Assembly: GCF_025024155.1 (NCBI RefSeq)
Contig: NW_026251741.1
Location: 186,001-250,000 of the forward strand
From: Gamsiella multidivaricata
Lineage: Eukaryota > Mortierellomycota > Mortierellomycetes > Mortierellales > Mortierellaceae
Direction: 5' to 3'
Length of the DNA stretch: 64,000 nucleotides
Shown: piece after piece, positions 11,145 through 22,342 of the stretch
Position numbering within the stretch: position 1 is the stretch's first letter
Layout: the number at the start of each line of letters is the position of its first letter
Notes under the pieces: model-generated
The model's input: the letters and a program-made list of their open reading frames with translations, nothing else
Told to the model about the DNA's origin: nothing
Databases searched by the model: none
Program-made: the position numbers and the translations under genes

Positions 11145-12510
11145 TCACATGCCCTCGATATGAATAGGACTGATCAAGGACTCTGTAGGAACCAGACCTG
11201 AGGGAATCTTCTTTGACTTTGTAAATTTTTTCCTGCATAGCTTGAGATCGTTCGTCTGCACGAAATCCAACAATGCTTGCGTCGTATGGCCCATCAGGAA
11301 ATAAAACAGGTCCTACAATAGAAAAAGTAAAATGTGTGCATGAATGAATGAATGATAAAAAAAAGGCGTTACAAGTCAGTTACGATATCGCAGAGAAGGT
11401 TTCAACCGCCAAAAACAGCCCCGACGAGCGACTCCCTTTACCATTTCCTTTCCCTCTCGACTGAAGGGTCCCAGGACCCATTGCGGAATAGTCGTAGGAC
11501 TCCCTGAAGGTGGCTTTCCCACGCCGAGACGGAAGCGGATGAAATTTGTAGTTCCCAGAACTGTCGCGATACTCTCCTGTCCCTTCTGGCCAGCCAGACT
11601 CTTCATATCACCGCCATCTAAGGATGTTGGGAAAGAACTTTTGTCAATGACTGCGGTCATTTTTTGCTTTCGAGAAAAAGAAAAAGAAAAAAAGAAAAAA
11701 ACTTTTTCGCCAGCGCCAGCGCCAGTCCATCAAGTGCTCGCCTTGGGTTACCTTGGATGGCCAATGCACCGGGCAAGGTGTTGATATCGTCCGAGATGAC
11801 GATCAACTTCTTGGGATCCGTAATCTGATAAAAGTCCATGATCTTCTTAACCGCCACGCCTGATTCGTTCATGTACGTCAATGGCTTTGCGAACACTATC
11901 CGGAGCGAGTTCTAGATTCATAAGCGAGGGACATCTTTGCTGTAGAATAAACAAACACAAGAGACTCAAAATGTATGTAGTTTGAAATTTGGGCAGTTAG
12001 CCGCAGCAGCAAGATGGAATAAATCCCATACCGAGACGCTGCCCTTTTGATAAGAGAAGACTACATCGTGTACATCTGCTAATATCGCGAAATAATGATA
12101 ACATTTTTAAAAAAAAACCGAAGGTTAGATATCCAAGCATCAAAATACTCGAAAAGACGCTTTCGTGAAATTGTACCTGATAATGCCATCCTGCGCTGAA
12201 AGACCGGTGGGACCCTCCACTTTTGATCCAGGGCCATCACATTCGCCAGATAATCTATGAACAAAAACCCGGCTTTGAATAAGAAAAAAAAAGTGTCATT
12301 AGACGTCGTATTGTTGTTCCAGAGCTCAGAAAGGGCATTGCTGAGCGAGGACCCTGGAGTTCGTTCACAGTGAATGAACCAATGAATGAACCAACGAATG
12401 AACCATTGAATGAGAAAAGAGTCGTCGGTACCGTTATGTCGCGTGGTCGTGTACTCCTGGCCGGGATTGCCGAGTCCGACAAGAAGGTAGTCGACAGGTC
12501 GGGTTGTCAT
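11145..12510 (-). CDS. Peptidyl-tRNA hydrolase, Pth1-type, with altered tRNA-binding loop
   Basis: Six exons on the minus strand: 12510-12432, 12272-12177, 12078-12032, 11911-11752, 11617-11442 and 11312-11145, giving 241 residues. The fold is read from LLVGLGNPGQEY, TRHNAGFLFIDYLA (catalytic His about 25), FAKPLTYMNESG, VISDDINTLPG (catalytic Asp position) and FRLGVGKP. Pth1 cleaves the ester bond of peptidyl-tRNAs released from stalled ribosomes, and in fungi the family is often mitochondrial. Here there is no obvious N-terminal presequence. The loop that is GGHNG in most Pth1 enzymes reads AGQKGQESI, so the usual His and Asn are absent. The C-terminal exon, which adds the helix TTQALLDFVQTNDL and a basic tail, is my inference from a clean GTAAAG/TGTAG intron. 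An alternative is read-through from exon 5 to a stop at 11376. Confidence 0.82.
12371..12418. repeat. Four tandem 12-bp units in Pth1 intron 1
   Basis: TGAATGAACCAA-type units at 12371, 12383, 12395 and 12407, the last two diverged. They lie inside the first intron of the peptidyl-tRNA hydrolase gene. Confidence 0.85.
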
Positions 12511-12987
12511 GGCTGTATATTGTATACGACGAATGAATTAGTTCGGATGTGTGAATGTGTGAATGTGTGAATGTGAAGAAACAATTGTCGATGGCAAGCG
12601 TTTCCAAAGCAAACATAGGAAAAAGATATTAGGAGGTGACTGCGGTAGTCTACACGAAAACGCGTCGCGTCGTGCGACAGCCATGCCTGAAGCACAGCTC
12701 ATGTCACACCTCAAATGCAAGTAAAATTTGAATGGAAACCATCCCCTCCAGCCTTATCACAAGCATGCAGCCCTATAAAGTCGTGTCGTTTGCACAGAGA
12801 CTTAGGTCCGTTTTTTTTTCTTTTTTTTTGTATTAAAAGTGTTTTAATAATTATTGTACATCGATTACTTTGCTTTTTGCTTTTTTTTTTTGTTTTCGTA
12901 GAGACGACATCCATCTCGTCAAAATGGAAAGAGGGAGGCCAAACGTATACCTCCATCGCGCCAAAAAAAAAAAAAAAAAAGCCCTGT
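12511..12987. other. Spacer between Pth1 5' end and OPT gene 3' end
   Basis: About 480 bases holding the Pth1 promoter and the 3' untranslated region of the upstream OPT gene. It includes a short GTGTGAATG tandem repeat (about 12549-12573) and A/T homopolymers (12810-12900, 12963-12980). No gene is seen. Confidence 0.55.
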
Positions 12988-15132
12988 TTAGCACAGCTCG
13001 TTTTCATCACCGCATCCAGCCAGGATATCTGCTCCCTTCAATCCACCGATCGTCATCGCAGCGTTGATCAAACCCGCAATACCGACACCTGCAATCAATC
13101 CAGCCGAGACAGAGTACATCAAACGCTCATGCGACCGGATACCCCAACGCTTCCACATCTCACCGGCAGTCCAGCCGACCAGCATAGCTACGGGGATCGC
13201 GGGCGTAGGGCTGATGAATCCGAGACCGACGGCGTTCAAATTGATCCAGTAGGGCTTCAGACGATCGGGAACGAACTTGTGGCGGATCACGACGTTGATG
13301 ACACCGAGAGCGCAGCACACGAACGTCAAGATCATGGACTCGCGAGGGATCTTGCCCTCGCCCGTCAATAGCAAGGCGACGCTCTGCCAGGCAGTGACAG
13401 CAGGAACAGCAAATGGGCAGTTGGGAATGTCCTGGTTGAGAACGCATGGGTAGGCCTGGGTATAGAGCAAGAACAGGGGGATGGCCACAGCGATAGCGAA
13501 CACAGAGCCGATCGACTGACCCAAGAACATAGCACGGGGTGATGCGCCGACGAGATGGGCCGTCTTGAGATCACCGACCATGTCGACAGACTGTGAGCAG
13601 ACCGAGGCAGCAATGTTGGCACACATCAAGTTGGTCTTCTGGACGACCTTGATATCGACGTTGGGGATGCGAGAGAAGACGAGCTGGGTGACCTTGGCGA
13701 CAGCACCCGTGGGGTTGATATCGGTCTCACCAGAAGCTTGAAGACCCACAAAGGCCAGGAGGAACGAGATGATGATGGCTCCGATGGTGGCATAGACGGG
13801 GACATGGAAGTTAAAGTACATGACCAAAACAGTGAGCAAGCCCGAGACAAGCAGGCCTCCAATCCACCAGGATGTGGGGATCAACTCATGTTCAGGAGTC
13901 GTGTCCTTAGAAACGTAATCAGAGTTGTTAACCAAGGCGGCCTTCTTTTGCCACTTGCGGATCATGTTGCGACACTCCAGAACACCGCCTTTGATGCCAT
14001 GGTACAAAGCAGGGCCGCGAACACCCAACTCGGAGAAGGCTGTAAAGACCATCATACCGACACCAGGCCAGAGAAACCAGGATTGGGCAGAGCCGACGGC
14101 AGGTGGGAGAGGCTGCTTGAATCCGGCGCGACCAGTCAAGTAGCCGGCATCAGTCATCAGAGGCCCAGCAATACCGAAAGCGATCAACTCTCCCAACAGG
14201 AAGGAGAAGACGGTGCTACCGGGGGTCATGAGACCGGCTCCAAAGAATGCCCAGTCCCAGGTGAAGTTCCACTGCCAGATGGCGTCCGCGTTCATGACCT
14301 TGGTGGATCCTGCAGCCTTACCGATGTAGTACAGGATATGGATCGCTCCAAAGATTCCGGGGATGAAGAAACCGATGATGGCCCAGAACATGGCGGTGCA
14401 GAAGGAAGTGATCATGGCGAAACCAGAGTCACGCGCATCCTTCGCAGCAGCAGATCCCGCCCTGTGCAAGCTCTTGATGGTCTCGGCGGCGGCGCGTGGG
14501 GTGGGGAAGACCAAGTTCTGGTTGATGACAAAGTGCGAGCGGAGAGGGACGGCAAAGAACATGCCGAAGAAGGCAGCGCAACCGGTCCAGAGCAACAGAG
14601 AGACGACATCATCCTTGGGGGTGTTCTCGCCCATGAGGCCCATGCGGTACATGGCTGGGATGGCAGTAACGAAACCACTGGAGAGACCACCAGCAGAGGT
14701 GGCAGCCGCCTGGCAGACGACGTTTTCCTTGGGACCAAATACGGTGCCGGTGACCCTGGCCATAGCCTTCAGAATCAAGAAACCGAAGATGGAACCCCAG
14801 AGGGCAGCGCCGAAGGTCCAACCGATCTTGAGACCCAAGTACAGGTTACTGGCAGCGACGACACATCCGAGAATGGAGCCGACAATGGCAGCACGCCTAT
14901 TGAAATACAAGAGTACGTGGAATTAATGTCATGGTCTATTGTAAAAAAAAAAAAAAAGTAAGATGTTCAAGTGCGTAAAGACAAGAAGTGTGACTTACCA
15001 GGTGAACTGGTGTGTCTCGTGGACGTATTCATATTCCTCTTCGGTTTCGACAACGTCGATCGACTTTTGGTCGGTGTTCTTCTCTTGAGGAAAGTCGTCG
15101 TACTGCGACTTTTCGTTGACTGGAGTGGCCAT
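12988..15132 (-). CDS. OPT-family oligopeptide transporter, copy 1
   Basis: Two exons, 15132-14999 and 14896-12988, giving 680 residues. The intron starts GTAAGT and ends ATAG, splitting a Trp codon (QFTW|RAAIVGS). The N-terminus is hydrophilic and acidic, with a PVNEKS box also present in the second copy. The rest is polytopic: RAAIVGSILGCVVAASNLYLG, then TSAGGLSSGFVTAIPAMYRMG, a repeated hydrophobic core and a short C-terminal tail ending NELC. OPT proteins are proton-coupled plasma-membrane or vacuolar importers of small peptides, glutathione or metal chelates; the substrate is not decidable here. The length fits the family (about 650-900). It is a close tandem paralogue of the next gene, in the same orientation and with the same intron position. 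Confidence 0.92.
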
Positions 15133-16860
15133 GATTAGATGATTATAATTATATACAAAGGGTTGGAAGTGGCTAAGGAGTGGGCGAAAGGAGATGGCGA
15201 GGAAGGGGCCAGGGATGGTTCTCAATTGAATGACGGACGAGGGAACAAAACCGGGAGAGAGACGAGGAGGGTCCGATTTTATAGGAAATGAAAACCCCCC
15301 CCCCCCCCCCCCCCGCGCGGATGTCGCCCTCTTGGGCGAGTGTTTCGAAGGATCGAGGGGAATTTGGTTTCTCGGTGGGCATTGGATGAACGCTGTTGAG
15401 TGTTCTCATAGGAGGCACAGGGCAGGGCCTCGATGGCCATCAGAAATGTTTGAGGGACGTTGCTTAGATGCATCAAAGTTTGGGCCGCATAAGGTTTGAA
15501 CATAGTCAGAGTTGCTATTTGCCCACGCTACCCGACCCAGGCAAGGCCATGGGCAATTTTCTCTGTAGTAAAATGAAGGTATAACACATTTGTTGACGTG
15601 TAGGGAAGGTTGCTAGTCTTATCAAACAAGTCAACAAGTCAACAAAAGGGTGCGCCCTGGTTCGAAAGACTCCCTTGGCTCAAGACAAAAAGAATTCTGG
15701 GAAAAGACCTGCCGGGAACAGGGCTGGCAGGGTGTGTGAGATCATGTTGTTACCCACGGTGCAATATAGGCGACTTACTTGAGCAAAGACCAAGCAAATG
15801 CTGTGTCTACATGTTAATGCTTATTTGAACCACAAAGCTCTACGAGCCTAGACAGTGCTGGTGGCCAGCCAATGGGATGCGTTACCAAGCAGACCTTTAT
15901 TAGCTGACACCTAAACTTTAAAGGTCTCACAGTTAGAGCCCTCGATATGCCGCAACAAGTATCGGAAGACTAAGTCCGCTCAGTAGTCTGTACCATGCGC
16001 CCTTCGTCTTTGTCATAACCAGTCCAATCCACGCATGTGCCTTGGTGCAGAAGCACATGGTGATGTGCAGTCTAGAAAAACTAAGTGCTTTTGTTTTTTT
16101 GTTTTTTTTTTTTTGATTTAATGAAATAGCCGCGCAAGATGGATAGCCTCAAACATCACACGGCTGCTCATGAGAAACAAATAAGGTCTCCTCGCGCTTC
16201 GTTTCCACTTGCTCCTCACTGTTATGAGCAGCAAAGGCGCGAATGGGAACGAACACAATCGACCTATTCAGACTGTCGTCCCTTCTTCTCGGAGAGATTT
16301 TCTTTATCCTCTCATTGAGAAGATGCTTAACTTTTGTATCTGCAAATTAGAGACGGTATCCTTTTATCTCCATTGATCGCCCCAAAGAGCGGAAAAAAGA
16401 TGTTCGACAGGAACCTTACTTCATGTGCCCCGCTGTGTATTATTGTACACCAAGGCAACGATTCCAATTGGCCTGTGTTTGTTCCTACGGTGCACTTTTT
16501 TTTTTTTTTCTTTTGTTCTGTGCGCCACGAAAATTAAGCTTCTTTTCCCCCCTTTGCCCCAACCTCGCACTCCCTACGCCATGTTCGTCATCTACCTGCT
16601 GGCTGTTGCCATAGCGCAGCAGGTTTCTAAAACGGGCCATCATCCCGGGTTCTGAGTCTGACTAGGGCCTCCTTTCTCTCTCTCCTTCTTTCGTCCCCCT
16701 TCTCTTGTTCCAGACCGCCCTTTCGTCCGAAAACATACAACAGCACAACGCGTAAAGATTAAGAGACATAGAAGACAGCATTGTGGCGTTTAATTAAAAA
16801 TACAAGGGGTTATTACACTATATACCATTACAATACAGTTGTTTTTTTTTCCTCCATTCG
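15133..16860. other. Spacer between the two OPT genes
   Basis: About 1.7 kb. It contains the promoter and leader of OPT copy 1, including a 20-base C-run, T-runs at about 16096-16113 and 16497-16510, and the 3' region of OPT copy 2. Small open frames are low-complexity and unsupported. Confidence 0.6.
15295..15314. repeat. Uninterrupted 20-base C homopolymer
   Basis: Twenty consecutive C on the plus strand, so 20 G on the sense strand of OPT copy 1, about 165 bases upstream of its ATG. It could fold into a G-quadruplex in the leader or promoter; the exact length is prone to sequencing error. Confidence 0.9.
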
Positions 16861-19099
16861 TCAGCAAAGAGTGTAACCGAGCCCAGGATGACCACAGCCA
16901 GCCTTGACAAGACCACCCTTGACTCCCGCAATTGTCATGGCCGCATTGACCAATCCAGCAATACCGACTCCAGCAATCAATCCAGCCGAGACAGAGTACA
17001 TCAACCGCTCGTGTGTTCTCGAGCTCGTGCGCTTCCAAATCGCGCCTGCAGCCCAGCCGACCAACATGGCGATAGCGACGGCAGGTGAGGGGTTGATGAA
17101 TCCAAGACCAACAGCGTTAAGATTGATCCAATAGGGCCTCAAGCGATCAGGAACGAACTTGTGACGAACCACGACGTTGATGACACCGAGAGCGCAGCAC
17201 ACGAACGTCAAGATCATGGACTCGCGGGGGATCTTGCCATCTCCAGTCAAGATCTTGGCAACGTTCTCCCAGGCGACGACAGCAGGGACGCCAAACTGAC
17301 AGCTGGTTGCGGCACTATCGAGGACGCATGGGTAGGCCTTCGTGTACACGATGAACAAGGGAATGGCGATCGCGATGGCAAAGACGGAGCCGACCAACTG
17401 CGCACCCAGCATGGCACGGGGGGAGGCACCAATCAAGTGACCTGTCTTGAGATCTCCGACCATATCGACGGCTTGAGAGCAAACCGAGGCAGCAATGTTG
17501 GCACACATCAGATTGGTCTTCTGGACGACCTGGAGATCAGGGTTAGGGATGCGCGAGAAGACGAGCTGAGTCACTTTGGCGACGGCGCCCGTAGGATTGA
17601 TATCAGTTTCGCCCGATGCTTGGAGACCCACAAACGCCAGCAAGAAAGAAATGAAGATGGCTCCGATGGTGGCATAGACGGGGACATTGAAGTTGAAGTA
17701 CATGACCAAGATGGTGAAGATGCCAGAGACAAGCAAACCACCGAGCCACCAGGATGTGGGGATCAGCTCATGCTCCGGAGTCGTGTCCTTGGAGACATAG
17801 CCAGAGGCATCGACGAGAGCTGCCTTCTTGCGCCAGCTGCGAACAACGTTGCGGCCTTCACGAATACCACCCATAACACCGTGGTACAGAGAGGGACCGC
17901 GCACACCGAGTTCCGAGAATGCAGTGAATACCATCATACCAACACCAGGCCAGAGGAACCAGGATTGGGCGGAGCCCACAATGGGTGGGGGAGGAAAACC
18001 GATACGACCATTCAGGTAGCCCGAGGAGGTCATCAGAGGCCCAGCAATACCAAAGGCAATCAACTCCCCCATTATGAACGAGAACACAGTGCTTGCGGGC
18101 GTCATGAGACCGGCTCCAAAAAATGCAAAGTCCCAGTTGAAGGCCCAGCCCCACTTCGCATCAGCATCCATCATGTTGGTATAACTGGCAGCCTTGCCAA
18201 TGTAATAGAGGATGTGGACGGTTCCAAAAATCCCGGGAATGAAGAAGCCAAGGATGGCCCAGAACATGGCGGTGCAGAAGGAAACGATCATGGCAATACC
18301 AGAGTCGCGTGCATCCTTCGCAGCAGCAGAGCCCGCCCTATGCAAGTTTTTGATAGTCTCGGCGGCGGCGCGTGGGGTGGGGAAGACCAAGTCCTGGTTG
18401 ATGACAAAGTGTGACCGAAGAGGGACAGCAAAGAACATCCCAAAGAATGCAGCAGAAGCAGTCCACAGGAGCAGTGCGACAACATCATCCTGGGGCGTGC
18501 TATTGCCCATGAGACCCATGCGATACATGGCTGGGATGGCTGTAACGAAACCACTGGAGAGACCACCAGCAGAGGTCGCAGCAGCCTGGCAGACTGCATT
18601 CTCTTTGGGACCGAAGATCGTGCCCGTGATGCGAGACAGGGACTTTAGGATCAAGAAACCAAAGATGGAACCCCAAAGGGCAGCGCCGAAGGTCCAGCCG
18701 ATCTTCAAACCCAGGTATAAGTTGCTGGCAGAGACAACGCATCCCAGCAATGAGCCGACGATGGCAGCTCGCCTATGCAGATTGCGGAGGAAAGGAGAAA
18801 AAACAATAATGCTTGTTTAGCATCGGGAACGGTCAAAGCGCCGGTGAACATTTTGAGGGAAAATAAGCTCGAGAAAATTCTCCGAAGTAAGGGCCGATGC
18901 AACAGTGCGGCAGGGTCCCATGTGCTTACCAAGTAAACTGGCGTGGCTCAAAGACAAACTCTTCGTTGTCCGCGTCTTCGTGTTCCTCGACTTCGATAGA
19001 GTCTTCGAATACGGCCTCTGTCTCGTGGTAGTAATAGTCATCATCGTCGTCGATGACAAACTGCGACTTTTCAGACTTTTCATTAACAGGGTTTGGCAT
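16861..19099 (-). CDS. OPT-family oligopeptide transporter, copy 2
   Basis: Two exons, 19099-18930 and 18772-16861, giving 693 residues. The intron (GTAAGC...ATAG) sits at exactly the same codon as in copy 1 (QFTW|RAAIVGS), so the two genes are a tandem duplication. The membrane core is nearly identical between copies (for example GLKIGWTFGAALWGSIFGF and ASPRAM). The differences are concentrated in the N-terminal cytosolic tail, which here is a strongly acidic Asp/Glu stretch with a YYY cluster, and in the C-terminus (ending GYTLC). Role as for copy 1: proton-coupled uptake of peptides or related conjugates. The divergent tails suggest different trafficking or regulation (inference). Confidence 0.92.
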
Positions 19100-20197
19100 G
19101 TTGAATGTGTCTATGTTTGTGTAACCTAAAGAGCGGAGTGATGATAACACAATGAGTGAAATGGAAGATGATAAACGGCTTGAAAGATCGGTGCGAGATC
19201 GATGAATCGCGAAGAAGAAGAAGAAGAAAAAAAAAAGAGCGAGAGAAAGGATGAAGAATTGGTCAAAGGGAATAGGACAAAGCATCAAAGAAGAAGCGGG
19301 AGACAGCTGCCCTTTATACTTGTTCACGAATGGCGTCCGTGCTCCTCCGACGCGCTTGGATCCCTTAAAATCAGGCACGAAAACCTGAACACTCGTTCGA
19401 AATAAAGTTTCTCGCGGACACTTTTGTGAAACAGAGATGGTGCTGGTGCGCTACTCTCTCGCCTTGTTTTCCGAAAGTTCAAGAGTTCATAGCCTTCTTC
19501 TGCCTTCGTACCAAACCACTGGTAGGCATCGGCGCCTGCCCTCTCCCGTTAGAAGGCAGTCAAGGTTTGGTCATCTAGGGTCCTTCAGTCCAGAACCTAG
19601 TTTGCGGGCCAGGAGGAGAAACACATGCGAGATAGAGGGTAGGTGATGCCGGCCTTCGCGAACAGGATGTGGCTCTATTACTATCGCCGCCATTGTCCTC
19701 AAGAGCACTGATAACCGCTCCAGAAATGCATGGCGCCATGGTAGCGGTTAAGACGCCGCTGTGATGTCATACGTATATCCTTCCCCTCCGTCCCTCCGCA
19801 ACAGTTGTTGTCGCACACCTGACTTGGTGCATACGCATGGTAAAGTAATCGGTAGTCTTGAATCCGTTATAGGCGATATAGAGGGCACAATCAAACAGGA
19901 AATAAAAAAAGGCGCGATGCAGAACGAATACAGTTGTAGTTCCATTTCAGATACCGAAAACTCAGCTTTGCTGCCTGGTTCATATTCGCAGGAGGACATG
20001 GACCTATGTTGCCCGGGGTATCAATGCTGCTAACATTGAGCTCCTGGAATGCTATCAAATAGGAATATACAGCGCAGTGTATCAGCCTTATTATCTACGT
20101 GCTATATTAACCTTTGTCTTTATATCTGCCTCCATGGCATAGCGGCAGCGTACCGTTTTTCGCTTTTTTTTAAAAAAAAAAAAATGAAACCGTCATA
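19100..20197. other. Intergenic region upstream of OPT copy 2 and of the broken paralogue
   Basis: About 1.1 kb. A GA-rich stretch around 19200-19260 lies in the OPT copy 2 leader. A 90-residue open frame at 19761-20033 has no recognisable homology. A tRNA-A-box-like string occurs at 20128-20163, followed by a T-run and A-run (20165-20184). Confidence 0.5.
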
Positions 20198-20248
20198 TTG
20201 AGCTTCACTGCCTTTTCGTGGATTATACTCCAAACTACAAAAACATTT

Positions 20249-21932
20249 ATGTGCTACGCCCATGTAAGATTTCGTATTAATTTTCGCGCCTCATGGTTGC
20301 ATTGCCTGGGTGGATTCATCAATTTTTTCCTGCAACTCGATGATCCTTCCATCAGGATGGCACCCGAAATCAGAGTTCTGTCGCTGAAGTACCACTCCTT
20401 CGAAAACAAGACCGCCAAGTCTGTGCTTTCCACTATTCTCGAACTCTGTCCGGCTTTATCGGAGCTGAGACTTAGATCGTACGATCCAGGCAATATCTTT
20501 GACACCGTCATGGCTAAGCTTGACAAACTACCAGGTTTCAATACGCTACATCTGTTGGAGCCACCTCACCATTTGCAGTATAAAGTGACCGTGGAGTTCT
20601 TCGAGGGTAGTGCAGTCCGTATGGGGCACCTTATCACATTTCAAGGGAGTCGATCCACGATGTCTGATGTTCTTCAGAAAGGGCATCCTCACCAGGTTTT
20701 CGACTCTGGAGTCTCTTCCAGAATCAGAGAAGGCAAAGCTGATCACGATCCTAAGCCAGAATCCAAAACTCTCTGAAGTTCAGCTCAAGTGCGCCAACAG
20801 CCAGTTCCTTGCAACGATCAAACTGGTTGTATCGATGAGAGAGAAATGGAAGGCAGAGGGACATGCTCCAGCACTTCGGCGCCTTGAGCTTTCAGCCGTC
20901 GACGGCACCGAAGACATCGCGTCCTCAGTACATCTCTCGGACGGATCTGACATATCCGACATGACCACTACCTTAAACACCATCTCCATATCCGACCGGG
21001 ACTACCTTCCCTCGCTATTCCGTCAATATGGCTGGTCTATCACAACCCTAGACATGACTCTGAAGGACAACTTTGTGTTCGCACTGGACAAAGCAACCGA
21101 AGACAGAGGATCAAAGCTCACGACCTTGATCGCCGCCCAAGTGTACTTATCGTCAGAAGGATTAAACTGTATGGATCGGATCGCTGCTCGTTCGCATCAT
21201 CTGCAACACTTCGAACTCTTCCTACATGACGATGCGCTCGTCGATACACAGTCAAAGCCTATGCGTCTGCTACATCGCCATAAAGAGCGACTTACCACGT
21301 TGAAGGTTCAGACCACGTCCGACCCACGGCTGCCACAGCTTAGAAAGACATTCCCCGTAAGACAGCACTTACCCAAGTTGAATACTCTCCTGATCCGATG
21401 CTCAAGGAAGGGACCTTTCCCGCCAGTCTCCATTTCATGGCTGGCCGCAATGGTCTCGACTCCTCCGCGTCGCCAAAATGAGGCATCACCGCCCATCCTA
21501 TCAAGTTCAGGGGACCTCCTGACGGGATCATGCTCCTCCAAGTCCACAAATAACAACAACGACTATAACAACAACAACAACAACAGCAGCAGCAGTATCT
21601 CTCAGGCATGGGAGCCAATGAAACAACTCCAGATCAGTAACTTTGATCTTCAGCCCCAAGACTGGAAGACGGTTATCGAGGCACTTGATATTTGTACGCT
21701 GGAGACCTTGGATTTCAGCAACAGCAACTTCTCGAGGGATGAGCTCAAGATACTGGTTGGGCGCATTCCAGATGACGACGGTGGTTCTGCGGTCCTATTG
21801 AGAAGCGTAAACTTTGCGTCCATGGATCTTTCAGATGACATTGGGGATGAAGGAAAATCGTTATGTAGAGCATTGGAGGAGAAGGCGCCGTTTATCAGGA
21901 TCACCCTACACGGTGCTAAGACGTCGAACTAG
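20249..21932 (+). pseudogene. 5'-truncated, frameshifted copy of the neighbouring leucine-rich protein
   Basis: Conceptual translation matches the C-terminal about 500 residues of the large protein encoded at 22343-25793. Shared blocks include GxIFDTVM, FxRKGxLTR, ISSVHLS..SDxxDM, DYLxSLxxxYGWSI, SWLAAMVS or PWLAAMVS, AWEPxxxxxxSxFxLxPxDWKxxIEALD, LDxSxSNFS and NEKAP/EEKAP. The first part is open in one frame to about 20605. From about 20607 the homology continues in the +1 frame up to the stop at 21932. The join is at GAGGGTAGTGCAG, equivalent to one extra base, and no usable intron spans it because homology is continuous across it. The N-terminal half of the family protein is missing. An internal AAC/AGC microsatellite (21550-21593) adds Asn and Ser runs. 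It could be a real decayed copy or a single-base assembly error in a truncated gene. Confidence 0.75.
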
Positions 21933-22342
21933 TTTGGATGAAATAGAAAAAGAATTCTGCTATTAACTGTATGTTCGAGTTCAATGATCCTGTGTAGGAT
22001 TCCTTGAACCCGTCAGGAAAATCTGTGCACAACCTTTAACCCTGCATTAGCGTTTGTAATACAGTAAATCCGACGGTGTGCCTTTCAGATTTCTGAAAAA
22101 GTTCATCTCAGATCTTGTGTAGGGAGTATGGATCCTTTAAATGTCTATTGCCTCCGGAGTTATTCGCAAAATGATGCAGACAAAATAAAAAAATAAAAAA
22201 GCAGGAACCGTTCGCGTGATTATGGCAGCAGCTGGCGCGAGTTGCCGGGCACAGCAAGCGCAGCTCCATCAGAAACAAGGAAGGAAGCTTCTGGATCTTT
22301 ATTTCCGTCAGGTACAATTTTTATTGCTTAAAAACGTCAATA
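21933..22342. other. Tail-to-tail spacer between paralogues
   Basis: About 410 bases between the convergent 3' ends of the broken and intact copies. It is AT-rich, with an A-rich stretch at 22182-22200. No gene or clear repeat element is seen that would explain the inverted duplication. Confidence 0.5.

Noticed and set aside
13738..14961. 407-codon frame opposite OPT copy 1 (and a similar 417-codon frame opposite copy 2)
   Set aside because: Antisense shadows of a GC-rich conserved gene; the composition mirrors the OPT codons and both copies show it.
20605..20620. GGTAGTGCAG as a micro-intron explaining the frame change
   Set aside because: Only about 10 bases, too short for splicing; longer candidate introns either break phase or remove residues that match the paralogue.
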